From Antitrichia curtipendula (lineage: Eukaryota; Streptophyta; Bryopsida; Hypnales; Leucodontaceae): a stretch of 64,000 nucleotides of DNA. A program made the position numbers and the translations under genes. The stretch covers positions 19,936,574 to 20,000,573 of the forward strand of contig OX579633.1 of the NCBI GenBank assembly GCA_951230915.1, read 5' to 3'. Positions 1 through 10,400 of this stretch are shown here, piece after piece. A model generated the notes under the pieces. That model searched no databases. It saw only the letters and a program-made list of their open reading frames with translations, and was not told the DNA's origin. The number at the start of each line of letters is the position of its first letter. Within the stretch, counting starts at the first letter, position 1.

Positions 1-2
1 AG

Positions 3-1437
3 TGGCTTCTATCCTTGACTGACAACAAAGACTACCTAAAGTGTTACTTGTGGCCAGTTTTGGAGGCGCTATGGAAATGTCGAGACATCACTTCATTTCA
101 TGCAGAGTACCCACAAGTTGTGACCGAATCAATGGCTGAAATGCTTCAAAAACGCAGAAGTCGCTCACCCTATGCATTTCTGGATAGTGTTTCAGGTGAG
201 GGGACTCGCAAACCTCGAGGTTGCGCGAAGAGAGCGTCCCCTCACCGTAAGTTCACTAGCAACTCTAACAATCTAATTATGTGTGTGTAGGTAAAACCAC
301 AAAAACGGGAAACGCGCAGCAAGGCAACATCGGCCGTGGAGAAGAAGCGTGAACTTCCTGTGAAGAAGGTTTTTTTTAAACCCTTATGATTTTTATGCCT
401 TGCCATCCTGCTTCTAACTTCTCAGTCATGCCATCATTGCGCTATAGTCGCCCCTAAGTCACATGAATGACCGCCACTGACTGGAAGTCGTCTTGTAGTC
501 ATCCGTAAGTCACATGAATGACCGCCACTGTCTGGAAGTCGTCTTGTAGTCATGGTCAATTCGGTAGTAGTTAGAGGGCCACGCCTTTAAGATAGTTTGG
601 ATGGATTGTATATTTGATCTGTCATGGAAGAGGTTCGTGAAGGTGTCAGTAAACTGCTATAGTGACGGTCTTGTTCTATAACTTCGTTGTTGTATGGTTC
701 AGCCCATTTGTCAAATGAAGTCGTGAGGTAGTTAGAGTTTCACTCGTGCTTCTTCCAATCACCAATTTGTGAATAGAAAATTTCAGATGCACTGGAGTTG
801 CTTTTGTATTTCAGTGCAGTTGAATAAGCTGTGGTGGTCGGTTAATCCGCTTGTACGTGGCCAACTGTAGTAGTAGCCCTTGCAACAATGTAGCCTATAT
901 TTTTGGCGTATAGGAGATGCAAGTGATCCTTCAATGAGTATTGAAATTGAATTTTCTAAAGTCGTGGTTTGCGTCTTTGAAATTATGTGCTTCTAGTCAT
1001 TCAAGCAGGCAGTAGTCATGCTAGAGTTGTCGTGCCCTAGACGTCGCGGTCCAGTCATTTGAATGTCATGTGCAAGTGCTGGGCAAAAGTACCATGAACC
1101 TGATGTTGGAAGAATCATGCCACCTTGCAACCCTCTGACTTCAATGCCTTATCTTTATTGTATGCAGGAATTCAAAATGGGCGACGAAGTATTCCTCATC
1201 AACCCGCGATCCCAAAGGCAAAAAGTGGCTACAGGCACGATTGGCGGGATTGCAGGGGAGGCAAAGTTCCACTTTCGTGAGATACCTGCGTCATGGTTCA
1301 AAGTGGATGTACGTGACGTTTTAGAGTCTAAGGTGGCGCTGATGTACCCCAATGAGCAAGCGGAGCAGACGGAAATCCAACATGCAAAGGGAGGCCCAGT
1401 ACTTTGGTCTGCGAAGTATATGAAGCATGCCGTTTGA
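3..1437 (+). CDS. Transposase-associated protein of a CACTA element, C-terminal part (5' partial)
   Basis: Three coding blocks are visible. Block 1 (3-195) is open to the window edge and includes YLKCYLWPVLEALWKCRDIT. Block 2 (291-368) encodes a basic linker with KKRELPVKK. Block 3 (1168-1437, stop TGA) encodes a compact domain beginning EFKMGDEVFLINPRS and ending near GPVLWSAKYMKHAV. The pattern of block 3 (GDEVFL, G-IGG, a VDV step, then a TxIxxAxGxxxxW tail) resembles the C-terminal domain of plant Ptta/En/Spm transposase-like proteins. Blocks 2 and 3 join in frame through a donor at 369 and an acceptor at 1167. Block 1 to block 2 does not: using the donor at 196 shifts phase and reaches TGA at 350. 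Either another splice site is used or the copy is decayed. The function, DNA binding or transposition of the host element, is inferred from family and position. Confidence 0.45.
455..556. repeat. Tandem repeat, 51 bp x 2, in the CACTA subterminal region
   Basis: Two nearly identical units, each beginning TAAGTCACATGAATGACCGC, start at 455 and 506. They lie between blocks 2 and 3 of the transposase-type gene. The GTCAT words within them recur to 2740 and may be transposase binding sites (inference). Confidence 0.85.
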
Positions 1438-2216
1438 TCTTACTACCAACTGTTGGTTCAATCTCCGTGGTAAAAAGTTCAGCCGTTGCTTGGTTGACAG
1501 GATAAATTACTATCCTTGGACTTCCAACCCTTTTTTTGGAGATGTTTATTACGCTTTCCCTGTCATGTGCAAATCCTGAACTTCATGAATAGGTGGTACA
1601 TAGTGACGGCGTTTGAAAAGCCTCAGAACTAGACACCTTTGTGTGTCTGGGTCCTTGGAGACTGGTAGACGCTCTTCCTTCTGTAAATGCAAAATTTCAT
1701 TTCTCCGTTTTCAATTCTAATTATCGCTGTGGTCTTCACTATAAGTTGCTCCTGAAATCAGTTGAACTTGGTCTTGCTTGCCTTCGCCGTGACCGCTTCA
1801 GTTGGAATATTACTGTATGTTGCAAGGTCACTGAATCCTACAACCCTGGCTTTGATCAAAATCATATTGGTTTCCTCCTCGTCGTCGTGCTTGTTGAAAC
1901 AACAACACAACTGCCCGCTGACTACTTTTGCTCTACTGTGCAACTCCCTATAATTGTATGACTGTACTGTAATTGCAAACGGACTGCTCGATGACTACTC
2001 AGAGACATGTTCTTGCACGCCTTTGTCCGCCATCGTTGTCGCCCCAAAAAACGCAACTGCAAGCATGACTTGGAAATAACTTCCGAAGTCTTTGTAGAGT
2101 CACCGTAGACTCACCTAAATTCCCGTGACTGCTGCATGACTGCATCATGTCTTGCCACGTGTCACTAAACCCTGCACCATCGGAATAAACCCGTCACAAC
2201 TCGTCCGTGACTCTGA

Positions 2217-2450
2217 AATGACTGGCCACATGGCTGTCCACGTCAAATGTTCTGGGGTCTCACATGACTACTGCGTGACTTTGCCATGACTGTCCACATG
2301 TCTGTCCACGTCAAATGTTACGGGGTCTCACATGACTGTAATATGACTATGCCGTGACTGGCCACGTGGCTGTCCACGTCAAATGTTATGGGGTCTCACA
2401 TGACTACGACATGACTTTGCCATGACTAGACACGTGGATGTCCACGTAGG
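2217..2450. repeat. Tandem repeat, 67-69 bp x about 3.4, CACTA subterminal array
   Basis: Units begin at about 2218, 2285, 2353 and 2422 with RTGACTGGCCACRTGGCTGT-like sequence. Each contains CCACGTCAAATGTT and GGGGTCTCACATGACT; the last unit is cut short. The array lies about 310-540 bp inside the CACTA terminus, where subterminal repeats are expected. Confidence 0.9.
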
Positions 2451-2739
2451 ATACCTTGGAGTTGCACAGTCCACGTGTCAGGTGCACACTCATTTCTTTC
2501 TCCTGAACCATCTTTACCACTTGGATGTATCCTGAACCTTCATCCATGTGAACATCCCCAGCTAAACTCGTTGGTGATAATAAAGTAGCCAGTCATATAT
2601 AAACAACTTGTCCACAATGACTGCCACGCCACAAAGTCATGACTGCGAAGCCACAAAGTCATTCTGCAGTCACTACTGTCCGATATGACTAGTATCAGTA
2701 ATTTTGAAGTCATTTTGAAGTCAAATATCGCAGTCACAA

Positions 2740-3267
2740 ATGTACCCACTTTCTTGTAGTGATAGGTTACTCTCTTTCCAATCAGCAAGAAAAAAGCAAT
2801 GGTTAATTATGGCACAACTCCCAATACAATTGTGGCGCATTATGATTGGCTGCAGTCTTGGTGGATTTTGCAACCAACTTGTGGTTGGAAATGGGAAGAT
2901 CTATGTGACAAGAATAGGTGGAACAGAATCCTCAACTAAAAAAATTCATAGTAATTATGTTTTGAGAAGTAAAGTTCTGAAAAAATATAGACTCCTTCTA
3001 AACTCTATTTCTGTACATGGGAAAAAATTTCCGCTCAAAGAAATATGTGCTTCAAATATGCGTAGTTGCTTACATGGTCGGAATGAGGTTGTCTACCTTA
3101 GTCAAAAAACAATATCTCCAAAGGCATCTACAAGGTTGATGTACTGGGAGAAAAAAAAGAATCATGATAATGTGCAATTACTATTGTGCGCTTACTTCTA
3201 TTGGTATGACAAAATTACATCGTGGAAATTGCAAGCTGATAAGTTAAGCATCACTAGCTATGGTTGA
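2740..3267 (+). CDS. Long open frame of unknown meaning, doubtful gene
   Basis: A 175-codon frame is open here, unusually long for such AT-rich DNA. The first codons overlap the CACTA terminus, so if the frame is used the ATG at 2809 (MAQLPIQLWRIMIGC) is the better start, giving about 152 residues. I recognise no domain, no signal peptide and no convincing membrane segment. Composition is lysine- and serine-rich with no clear codon bias. It lies between a CACTA end and a small CACTA-like element, so it may be a decayed fragment or chance. Confidence 0.15.
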   Translation: MYPLSCSDRLLSFQSARKKQWLIMAQLPIQLWRIMIGCSLGGFCNQLVVGNGKIYVTRIGGTESSTKKIHSNYVLRSKVLKKYRLLLNSISVHGKKFPLKEICASNMRSCLHGRNEVVYLSQKTISPKASTRLMYWEKKKNHDNVQLLLCAYFYWYDKITSWKLQADKLSITSYG

Positions 3268-3301
3268 GCTTTACTAGGACTAATAAGGCATAAGAACTAT
3301 C

Positions 3302-3590
3302 CACTATAAGAACCTCGTGTCAAAGTTGATGGATTTTTTTGGACATCCAATGTAACAACTCGTGTTTTTATATCAACAATGCCATTCAATGTAACATCTT
3401 TGTTACATTACATATACCGTTGGAAGGTCTTTAAAATATGGTACATTATATGCCCAAAAATTTAAAAAAATTGTGATTATAAATCCAAAAAGAAAGTTCT
3501 GCAGTCGTTTCAAGGTTGCAAAGAACAGTGGATAAAAGAACCACAATTGATTTTGAGTGCGGTTCTTTTTTACCAACTTTTGTTATAGTG
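3302..3590. mobile_element. Small non-autonomous CACTA-like element (289 bp)
   Basis: The left end reads CACTATAAGAACC and the right end, on the minus strand, CACTATAACAAAAGTTGG. Both begin with CACTA, and there is no coding capacity. Flanks are ATC on the left and ATA on the right, so a 3-bp duplication is only partly supported. Both ends also carry an AGAACC word a little inside. Confidence 0.45.
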
Positions 3591-5003
3591 ATATGTGCAT
3601 GCATCACGCACTCATTTGCACAGTTAGATGAGGATCGAGGTGGAAACTGTGGTGAAATATCAGGCTTGACTTTGTTATTTTGTTAGTCTTTAGGGTTGAT
3701 ACCTTTGTGGTGCTTATAATCATTACAAGGCATGAAATTTTACCCTTCATTTGGCTTTCCTTCAATTCATTGTTTTTGACTTCTCATTCAATTTGTATAT
3801 TTCGGAATGAAATAAAGCATGACTTATGCAATCTAAAGGCAGATTAAGCTGCCTTCTCATTAAATTGGATTAATAGTTCAAACCATGCAACTTTGAATTA
3901 CAAAGAAGGATCTAAATTTATTAACTACTAATTAAGTTATAATTAGTGTTAGACATCTCTCTCTCATACATAATGCTATGGTCTTATGCATGGAACTCAC
4001 TCTCCACTTACTTTGAGACCAATTGTTCTTTAACTTGTAAAGAAGTTGTAGACAATGTTTCTTTTTTGTGATACAAGCCTATTCCCTTGACCAATGACTA
4101 ACGTGTAACTTTAGAAGGGCTGTCAGACCTTGGCCATGGTTATAGCTTTGTATCATAGAAAAAAAACCATGGTTGCAAATCTAAAACATTTGATGGATGA
4201 CTTCACCATTGTCTATAGAATCAAAGAATGCACCTATTGGTCCAATAATTGGAGTATTTTGGTAACTACTTTAGTCATGGGGTCCCATTCTCCCATGGGT
4301 TAAGCTAACTATTAGTCAGTAGCTATCCATGGGTTGTATGCAAAGAACGAGGAGAACTAAGACCGCAAGAAGATGAACCGACTCATAATCCAAAAATGTC
4401 AATTCAGCAGAGCCTCCTGCTGGTTGAATTTTTGGGGTTGAAATTTCATTCAGTACCATACATATTGAAAGCAATTTTGAACTGAATTCTTTTGTTACGA
4501 GAAACTTAAAAATAATTTTAAAAAATATACAACTGCAAAACACAAATAATACAGATACAAAACAAAGGCTTGAATCAGTACAAAAACATCTTGTGTATTT
4601 ATAAAAGTTGCCTCAGAAGTAACACAACATAATACTGCAAATGTGTTGTACTTTCTTTGAAGTTGTACTGCATTTTCCAAGATTACATCAAACTTGAAGA
4701 AAGAGCCTCAAATTTCCCTGAAGTCTGACATCCACTCGTATCCAAAACACCAATACCCAGTCTCAAAAAATTGTGACCGAATGATCTAGTAAGAAAGCCC
4801 CAAAACATGCCCAAACTCACCTCTAGTCAAATTCTTCAGTCTACGAGTCAAAACAACTCCAATACAAGAGGACCTGTCCCTGTAGCACACTGGCTCTTGC
4901 TTTCTGACCAAGATCCTACTCAAATTTCTTCACATGCATTCACTGTACATACAGCTTTTGTCAGTGCAAAGCCTCCTCCCAATCCAATAAAAAATTTCAT
5001 CAA
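3591..5003. other. AT-rich intergenic DNA, 3' side of the 5-6 kb gene
   Basis: No gene is visible. Around 4195-4310 it holds a dispersed repeat (next entry). The part after 4320 is probably 3' flank or untranslated region of the minus-strand gene ending at 5004. Confidence 0.6.
4195..4310 (+). repeat. Dispersed repeat, copy 1 of 3
   Basis: The core GCACCTATTGGTCCAATA, followed by TTTTGGT-ACTAC, recurs at 9970-10085 in the same orientation and at 43440-43600 inverted. The copies at 10 kb and 43.6 kb both end in CCTTCAAGAGTTAA, which may be an element boundary. No coding potential is seen. Confidence 0.7.
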
Positions 5004-5971
5004 CTACGAAAGAGCTTCAGTGGTGACCCTCAAATTGGCCTTCAAGGGATCTTCCTGAGTGGATGCCCCATCAGACAACACCTTCATGACGTCGTCTCCA
5101 CCGGCAGCAAAAATTTTAGTACTCCCGTCAGACGTTCCCTCTTTGGCTTTCTCTGCAATTTCTGTCATCTGTTGCTTAGTCGCTTCCAGTGGAGATTCCT
5201 TTGCATCTGACTCCTTTGCGCCACCTAGTGTAGGAGGTTTCAGCTCATTCACCTTGTCCCATGCTGCTTGGGTGTACTGGGAAATTGTTCCCTACAACAA
5301 AAAGGTTCACATATCAAAACCCACAACCCTCAATGAGAGCCATTTCTACGTGACCTGTCATTGGCATGTGTACGATAATGTGAAAGTAGAGCCTCATAAT
5401 GCATGGACTCGACAATGCTCAAGAGCCGAGAGACTAGACAATGCCAAGTTGCTCGACATGATCAGCAACATTCAAATCTATACTGTTGGATAAGATATGG
5501 TGAGCAAGGTTTTACAAAGGATTTGAGCGTTTTAGGATAAGCAAAAGGGAGGAGCAATGCACTCACAGCCACTGAATTCCGGGATTCACCATCAGTTTCA
5601 CTACCAGCAGCAGCATTAACCTTCCCATCCCCAGAGACGCTCTCCTTTGCAGCCTCAATTCCATCATGCAATGAGTCCATAACAGAGCTCACAGGCCCCA
5701 AGCGCTTGTTAAGCTCTTGCGCGTACGTATCATGTTGTGCCCGCGTTGTCGACGACTCCTTCTCGTTCTCGTTCTCCTTCTCCTCCCCAGTGGCTTTTTC
5801 TTTGGAAATCCAGGCCTTGGTGTGGTCGTCTTTCTCTTGCGGGGTGGCCCCGGTCCCTCGAAACTCAGGAGCTATGTCTTGAAGCTTCTCGTCTGTGCTA
5901 ACCGACCGCCTGTAGATCCGTCCCTGCGGAGTCAGCTCGTGCTCGGGGATACTCGGATACTCGGTGGACAT
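5004..5971 (-). CDS. Two-exon gene for a hydrophilic 230-residue protein of unknown function
   Basis: Exon 1 is 5971-5567 (135 codons) and exon 2 is 5291-5004 (95 codons plus TAG). The intron has GTGAGT and TAG ends and joins in phase 0. The start ATG at 5971 opens MSTEYPSIPEHELTPQGRIY. The protein has no signal peptide and no membrane segment. It is rich in Glu, Lys, Ser, Thr and Ala, with a charged stretch EKENENEKES near residue 65, and looks largely disordered. A second conserved-looking block at the start of exon 2 reads GTISQYTQAAWDKVNELKPP. Low hydrophobicity and alanine/lysine-rich helical stretches (EAAKESV, EATKQQMTEIAEKAKEG) are reminiscent of LEA-like stress proteins, but I recognise no named domain. 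Splice signals, clean phase and a good start context make it a real gene with fair confidence; the function is unknown. Confidence 0.7.
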
Positions 5972-7400
5972 GGTTGGGGAGCTAATGGCGCTTTGAAATC
6001 AAGCTCAGAATTGAAGATCAAAATTGAGGCTCAAAAGCAAGCTCAAAATCAAGCTCCAAGTCTATGTGATTGGGTTTGTTGCGATGTTCACTTTGTGAGG
6101 ATCTGTAATTCAAGGTTTGGTGAAACAGAGTGAGATTCCAGGAGTACAGTATGCATAACTTTCTCTATTGCTTATCTGGCACGCACAAACGCAATCGAGC
6201 TCCAAAATCAAAGTGATTGAAAATTTCAATGACTAAAGCTTTGAAAACTCCCCACATTCCCCCAAAGGAGGACCGATTCTGATCCTAATTTGATAATCTT
6301 CTCCATATTCTCTTTTGCTCAAGAACCATATCTTTTCGTGAACAGACCAACCAAGATCCAATTCCCTTTCTGTCCAATTAAAGGATCTTCTTCAATTTCG
6401 AAGTCACCACCCAAATGTGACAAACATGAAATGCATTGAAACCTTGAATTTAACGCTCCCCGGACATCCAACGGAGATTTACACATTCTCCAATGAGTAA
6501 ACTGGTCGGAGTGACCTCTCTATCTAGCCTTCAAAAAGATTGTGATCAAGTTATCTAGGCTGATTCCCATTCAAAGTTTGAAAGTTTTAGCTGAAGAATC
6601 GAATGGTTCACACAGCACACAAGAAAACCCTAAAACCTATGAAAACAATAAAAAAACAAAACAGGAATTGAAAGACTTACAGTTTCAATACAGAGTTCTG
6701 CCGGCATTGTCTGGTGAAGTGCTGCATGGATTAGAATTGGGAAGTTCTTGTATGTAAGCTTAATAGCATGATTTGCTGAGACTGAAATAGGATGACCCAC
6801 TTGGCGTGCGTTGGGAGTGTGACACGTGGATGATTTCATGATAATTGCTGCTGTTGTGGCGACCTCCCAGGACAGTGAACGTGGCCCTTTTCTCATCCGT
6901 TCAAACACTGATGACTGTTATGGCAGTTTCTGTGGGCTAGCCCTGTAGGTAATGCCCAATTTTATTTAATTTTTAATTTTTGCATGTCTTTGCTTACAGT
7001 ACATTATCTCTGAAAACAAATATTATTTCCTGTAATTTCATTAAATTGGTCATTGGGGAGGTTGATTTTTGAAGATTCAGGCATTACTTTGGATGAATGA
7101 GGCGATGTTTGGGCAAAATGTCATCCGAATTGCAACACTTGGTTCATTATTCTGCATATGTACTGTACTTTGGAATGCTTAGGGTTTGGGATGAAATCAT
7201 AGGATGGATGAGTGCAGCTACGCTACTATAGTGTTCTTTCTAAGCATTTTAAAATTTCTCTTGAAGGGAAACAACAAAATCCATCGTGTGTGTCCATTTT
7301 TGGATAGGAGTCCTTTTTCATCCACACTAATGTGCCATGTGCCATTGTCATAGTAAAAATAAAAAGTAAAAATTGTTTTTTAATTTTTTAATTCATTAGT
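5972..7400. other. 5' side of the unknown gene and AT-rich spacer
   Basis: The first few hundred bases are the likely promoter and 5' untranslated region of the minus-strand gene that starts at 5971; no TATA box is claimed. From about 6950 the DNA becomes AT-rich repeat. No other gene is seen. Confidence 0.5.
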
Positions 7401-7407
7401 AAAAATT

Positions 7408-7800
7408 TGAAATTCAATAACTTTCACACCATGGTGAGGTTGCATTCTTGGTATGAATAGAAAGATTTATGGACAAAGGAATACAAGGTTGTTTTTTTGT
7501 GGCATTTAGACATGCCATGTAAAAGTTATAGGTTTTTCAAAGTAAAAGATAATTTAATTCAATTTTTCAATTAAAAAAATCCATAACTTTCACACTATAG
7601 ATCCAAATGTCACAAAATTGGCACAAATAGAAAGCTTTAAGCACAAAAGAGTGCATGGACTTGATTTTTGTGGCATTTTGACATGCGACTTGAAAGTTAT
7701 GATTTTTTCAAAATAAAAGGTAAATTGAATTGAATTTTGGAATTCATAAAAACTTTGAATTCCATAACTTTCACACCTTTCACACTGTAGGTCCAAACAC
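7408..7800. repeat. Degenerate tandem repeat, units of about 166-181 bp
   Basis: The phrase ATAACTTTCACAC starts at 7417, 7583 and 7764. Each time it is followed by similar sequence (a cacaaaattg-type stretch, AATAGAAAG, GTGGCATTT-GACATG, then AAAGTTAT). The unit length is close to a nucleosome repeat, and the phrase is shared with the TTAA-flanked elements. Confidence 0.75.
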
Positions 7801-7924
7801 CACAAAACAAAATCTGTGCACCCCTCCCTGCCAAGAGCTTTCAAGCAATACCAAGAATGCCTCTAGATGTCTCATGGTCTATAAAATCTTGGCATATCAA
7901 ACAAAACAAAACAAACAACCTTAT

Positions 7925-8320
7925 TTAATCCCTAAAGGACCAAATACCATTTTTTTTTGGCAACATAGCAAATTTAGGCAACTCTCTACAAGCAAAAATT
8001 TTATTTTTTTTCTTTAAAAATTTCATACCACATGCGCCTAAGGAGTAGCTTTAAGGCCCAAAAGTTTTCATAACTTTTGACTACATAATTTTAAAAGTTA
8101 TTGCATGATATGTAGTTTTTGTTATTCAACAGGCAATTTGGATAGCTCAAAAAACTTCTTTAAAATTCAATTCTTTTTAAAATAAAAAATAAAAATTGTT
8201 TATAAAGATTTATTTACATGTGAAAAAATTTAAACCATTCTATTTTGATTAATGAGATGAAAGTTATGAGGAACTCCAATTTGCAGGTAGGTATGGATAA
8301 TCCAGAAACTCCATATTTAT
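7925..8320 (+). mobile_element. TTAA-flanked element family, copy G, 5' part
   Basis: It starts TTAA then TCCCTAAAGGACCAAATACC and follows the same order of sequence as the copy at 52993-53924 (GGCAACATAG, then CATAACTTTTGAC, then a TTTGCAGGTAGGTATGGAT block). The right end is not recognised, so it appears truncated or invaded near 8320. Confidence 0.6.
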
Positions 8321-8464
8321 GTTGATTATGAAAAAAATGAAATTTTGTGTGTTGATCCGGCCATTTCATTTTTTGACAAAAATAGAAATCAACAAAATTG
8401 TGTTGATTTTGACCAAAAACAAAATTTGCTTAGCTGATTCGGCAATCCGTTGAACATCCTCAAA

Positions 8465-8935
8465 GTAGAATTTCAAATCTAATTTTGGTATAGTAGAATA
8501 ACTTTTTCAAAAAACTTAGAACTAAAAAAAAGGTGGGAAATTAAACCAAATTTCATCTCCAAAAATTGGTTTGAGATTTTGAGCCTCCAATCAAAAGTTA
8601 TGGACAAATTTTAGAGAGGAGTTGGATGAGACATATTCTTTGACAATTTCAAACTTCTTCTATTAAATTTGTCCATTACTTTTGAATGGAGGCTTTAAAT
8701 GTCAAACACATTTTTGAAGATGAAATTTGGCTTGATTTCCCACCATTTCTTAGTTCAAAATTTTTTGAAAAAAATTATTCTACTATGCCAAAATGAGGTC
8801 AGAAATTCTACTTACACCACAATACTTACTTTTGCACTTAACTATGAGCGGTTGAACTCCTACTCATCCTAATTTACATATCCCATGTGGTTTGTTCTAC
8901 CTCCTACCCCCCACTTGTATAAAGAGCTTGCCTTC
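8465..8935. mobile_element. Foldback (long inverted repeat) element FB1, copy a
   Basis: Two arms face each other around 8640. The left arm contains ATAGTAGAATAACTTTTTC and CCAATCAAAAGTTATGG; the right arm contains their reverse complements and ends in TTGTTCTACCTCCTACC. The same arms occur at 55872-57270, 58032-59440 and 59905-60145. No coding region is seen. Confidence 0.75.
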
Positions 8936-8986
8936 TCCGGGCCCCTATCTCCCAGGAAAGTGGTACTGAAAGTTAAAATTCTAGAT

Positions 8987-9264
8987 AAGGTAGGTACACC
9001 CAAATGTGCCACTTCCCTTAAACCGCCATCTATACTTTGTGTACATCTCCAAAGTCAATTAAGTCCCTATGTGGAAGAAACGCTTTTAGAACCAAACTTT
9101 GTTCCTTAATAACTTTTGCATACAGTATCAAAATGCCATGTTCTCTGGTGTTTTGGAACCTCCTTTCACTTGCCTACAAGAACCTATGAAAATTTGAGCA
9201 GTCTAATAATAGCAACTAGGCTCAGTAGCAAAAAGTGGCAGTTTGGGGTGTACCCACCTTATAT
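8987..9264. mobile_element. Terminal-inverted-repeat element of about 277 bp
   Basis: The left end AAGGTAGGTACACCCAAA is matched on the minus strand at the right end by AAGGTGGGTACACCCCAAA, and CCACTT follows inside both. A diverged relative lies at 10125-10400. It is non-coding; the superfamily is not clear. Confidence 0.65.
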
Positions 9265-9969
9265 TGATCTACTTCAAATGTAGTACTGAGTTTTCCTAAG
9301 TTAAAAACTTAATATTAAAATTTACAGTTCTACCCACATGGTAGGTTTGTTGACGTGGCAGTTGTGCTTGCATGGTGGATTTTGCTTATATGGGAGTCTA
9401 CGTGGTGGAGATTTGAATATTAATTATTTGACCAAATCAAGAAATGAAATCAACATAATTGTGTTGATTATTGTCCGAATCAAGACGTCCTAACTCCTAA
9501 CCAACTGTCCTAACTAACGAATATGATATAATTTTCATGTTGGTTCGGACGTTGTTTTTTCTTGTAGTATTAGTTAGATATGAGCCTCCAAAATCTACAA
9601 ATTGTTTTGATTATGTGCATTGAAATCCACATTAAATTTAGAACTTAGAGGCAGAAATTTACATTCTAGAATATTGAATTTCATAAATTGAGTTGATTTG
9701 GCATTTGAGACATTCTCAAATAATATTAAAAAATGCACAAGTTCCCCCTTCAATAAAAAAATTTGTCTCACATTTTTCTACAAACCATATTTCCTACGTA
9801 TTGAAAAAAAAGGTGAAAAAGGGAGTTGTTGTCAAGAATTTCCATTATAGTGCCTATAGGGGACTTCAAAAATGTTACTTGTGCTTTTCATTCCTCTTGG
9901 CTACTAGTTCCCAGAGGGACAAAGCCTCCCAATTTTAACCTTATAAGGATGCTATGAACCTAAAAGGTT

Positions 9970-10085
9970 CAACGGATGACTTTAGTGTTAATTGTAGAAA
10001 CAAAAAAATGCACCTATTGGTCCAATAGTCAAAGCGTTTTGGTGACTACCTTGGTTATGGGGGCCACATCCTTCAAGAGTTAATG
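9970..10085 (+). repeat. Dispersed repeat, copy 2 of 3
   Basis: It carries the core GCACCTATTGGTCCAATA seen at 4195-4310 and ends CCTTCAAGAGTTAA, as does the inverted copy at 43.5 kb. Confidence 0.7.
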
Positions 10086-10124
10086 TTTTTATTTAGTTTC
10101 AGTTTCTGAAACAAAAGGGAACAA

Positions 10125-10400
10125 AAGCCATCCAATGTGCCACTGACCCAAAACCACCATCATCACTCTCTCTACATGTCCAAAATCAATATGTACCTAT
10201 CTGTAGAAGAAACGATTTTAGAACCTCTTTTTTTGACCCTTCCTACCTTTTGTGTACGGTATCCAAATATCACGTTCTTTGGTACGGTGGAACCGCCTTT
10301 CACTTGCCAACAAAAAAAAAATGAAAACTTAAATAACAACAACTGGAGCATCTTAGCCAAAAGTGGTGGTTTGGGAGGTGCCCACCTTAGAAGAAAGGGC
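10125..10400. mobile_element. Diverged relative of the 8987-9264 element
   Basis: It shares, in order, AATGTGCCACT, GTAGAAGAAACG, TTTTAGAACC, CGTTCTTTGG, CCTTTCACTTGCC and GTGGTTTGG-GGTGCCCACCTTA with the element at 8987. Open frames here (up to 163 codons) coincide with the repeat and are not supported as genes. Confidence 0.55.

Larger units (their letters stand above)
1..2761. mobile_element. CACTA (En/Spm-type) DNA transposon, one end; rest lies outside the window
   Basis: The right end, read on the minus strand from 2761, starts CACTACAAGAAAGTGGG, which is the classic CACTA-superfamily terminus. Inside it, from about 430 to 2740, the DNA is crowded with short GTCAT/ATGAC words in both orientations plus two tandem arrays (455-556 and 2217-2450). 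This resembles the subterminal repeat regions that bind the transposase accessory protein in En/Spm elements. The gene fragment at 3-1437 is of the type carried by these elements. The expected 3-bp target duplication would be ATA at 2762-2764, but the other end is outside the window, so it cannot be confirmed. The assignment rests on the terminus, the subterminal repeats and the gene together. Confidence 0.8.
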
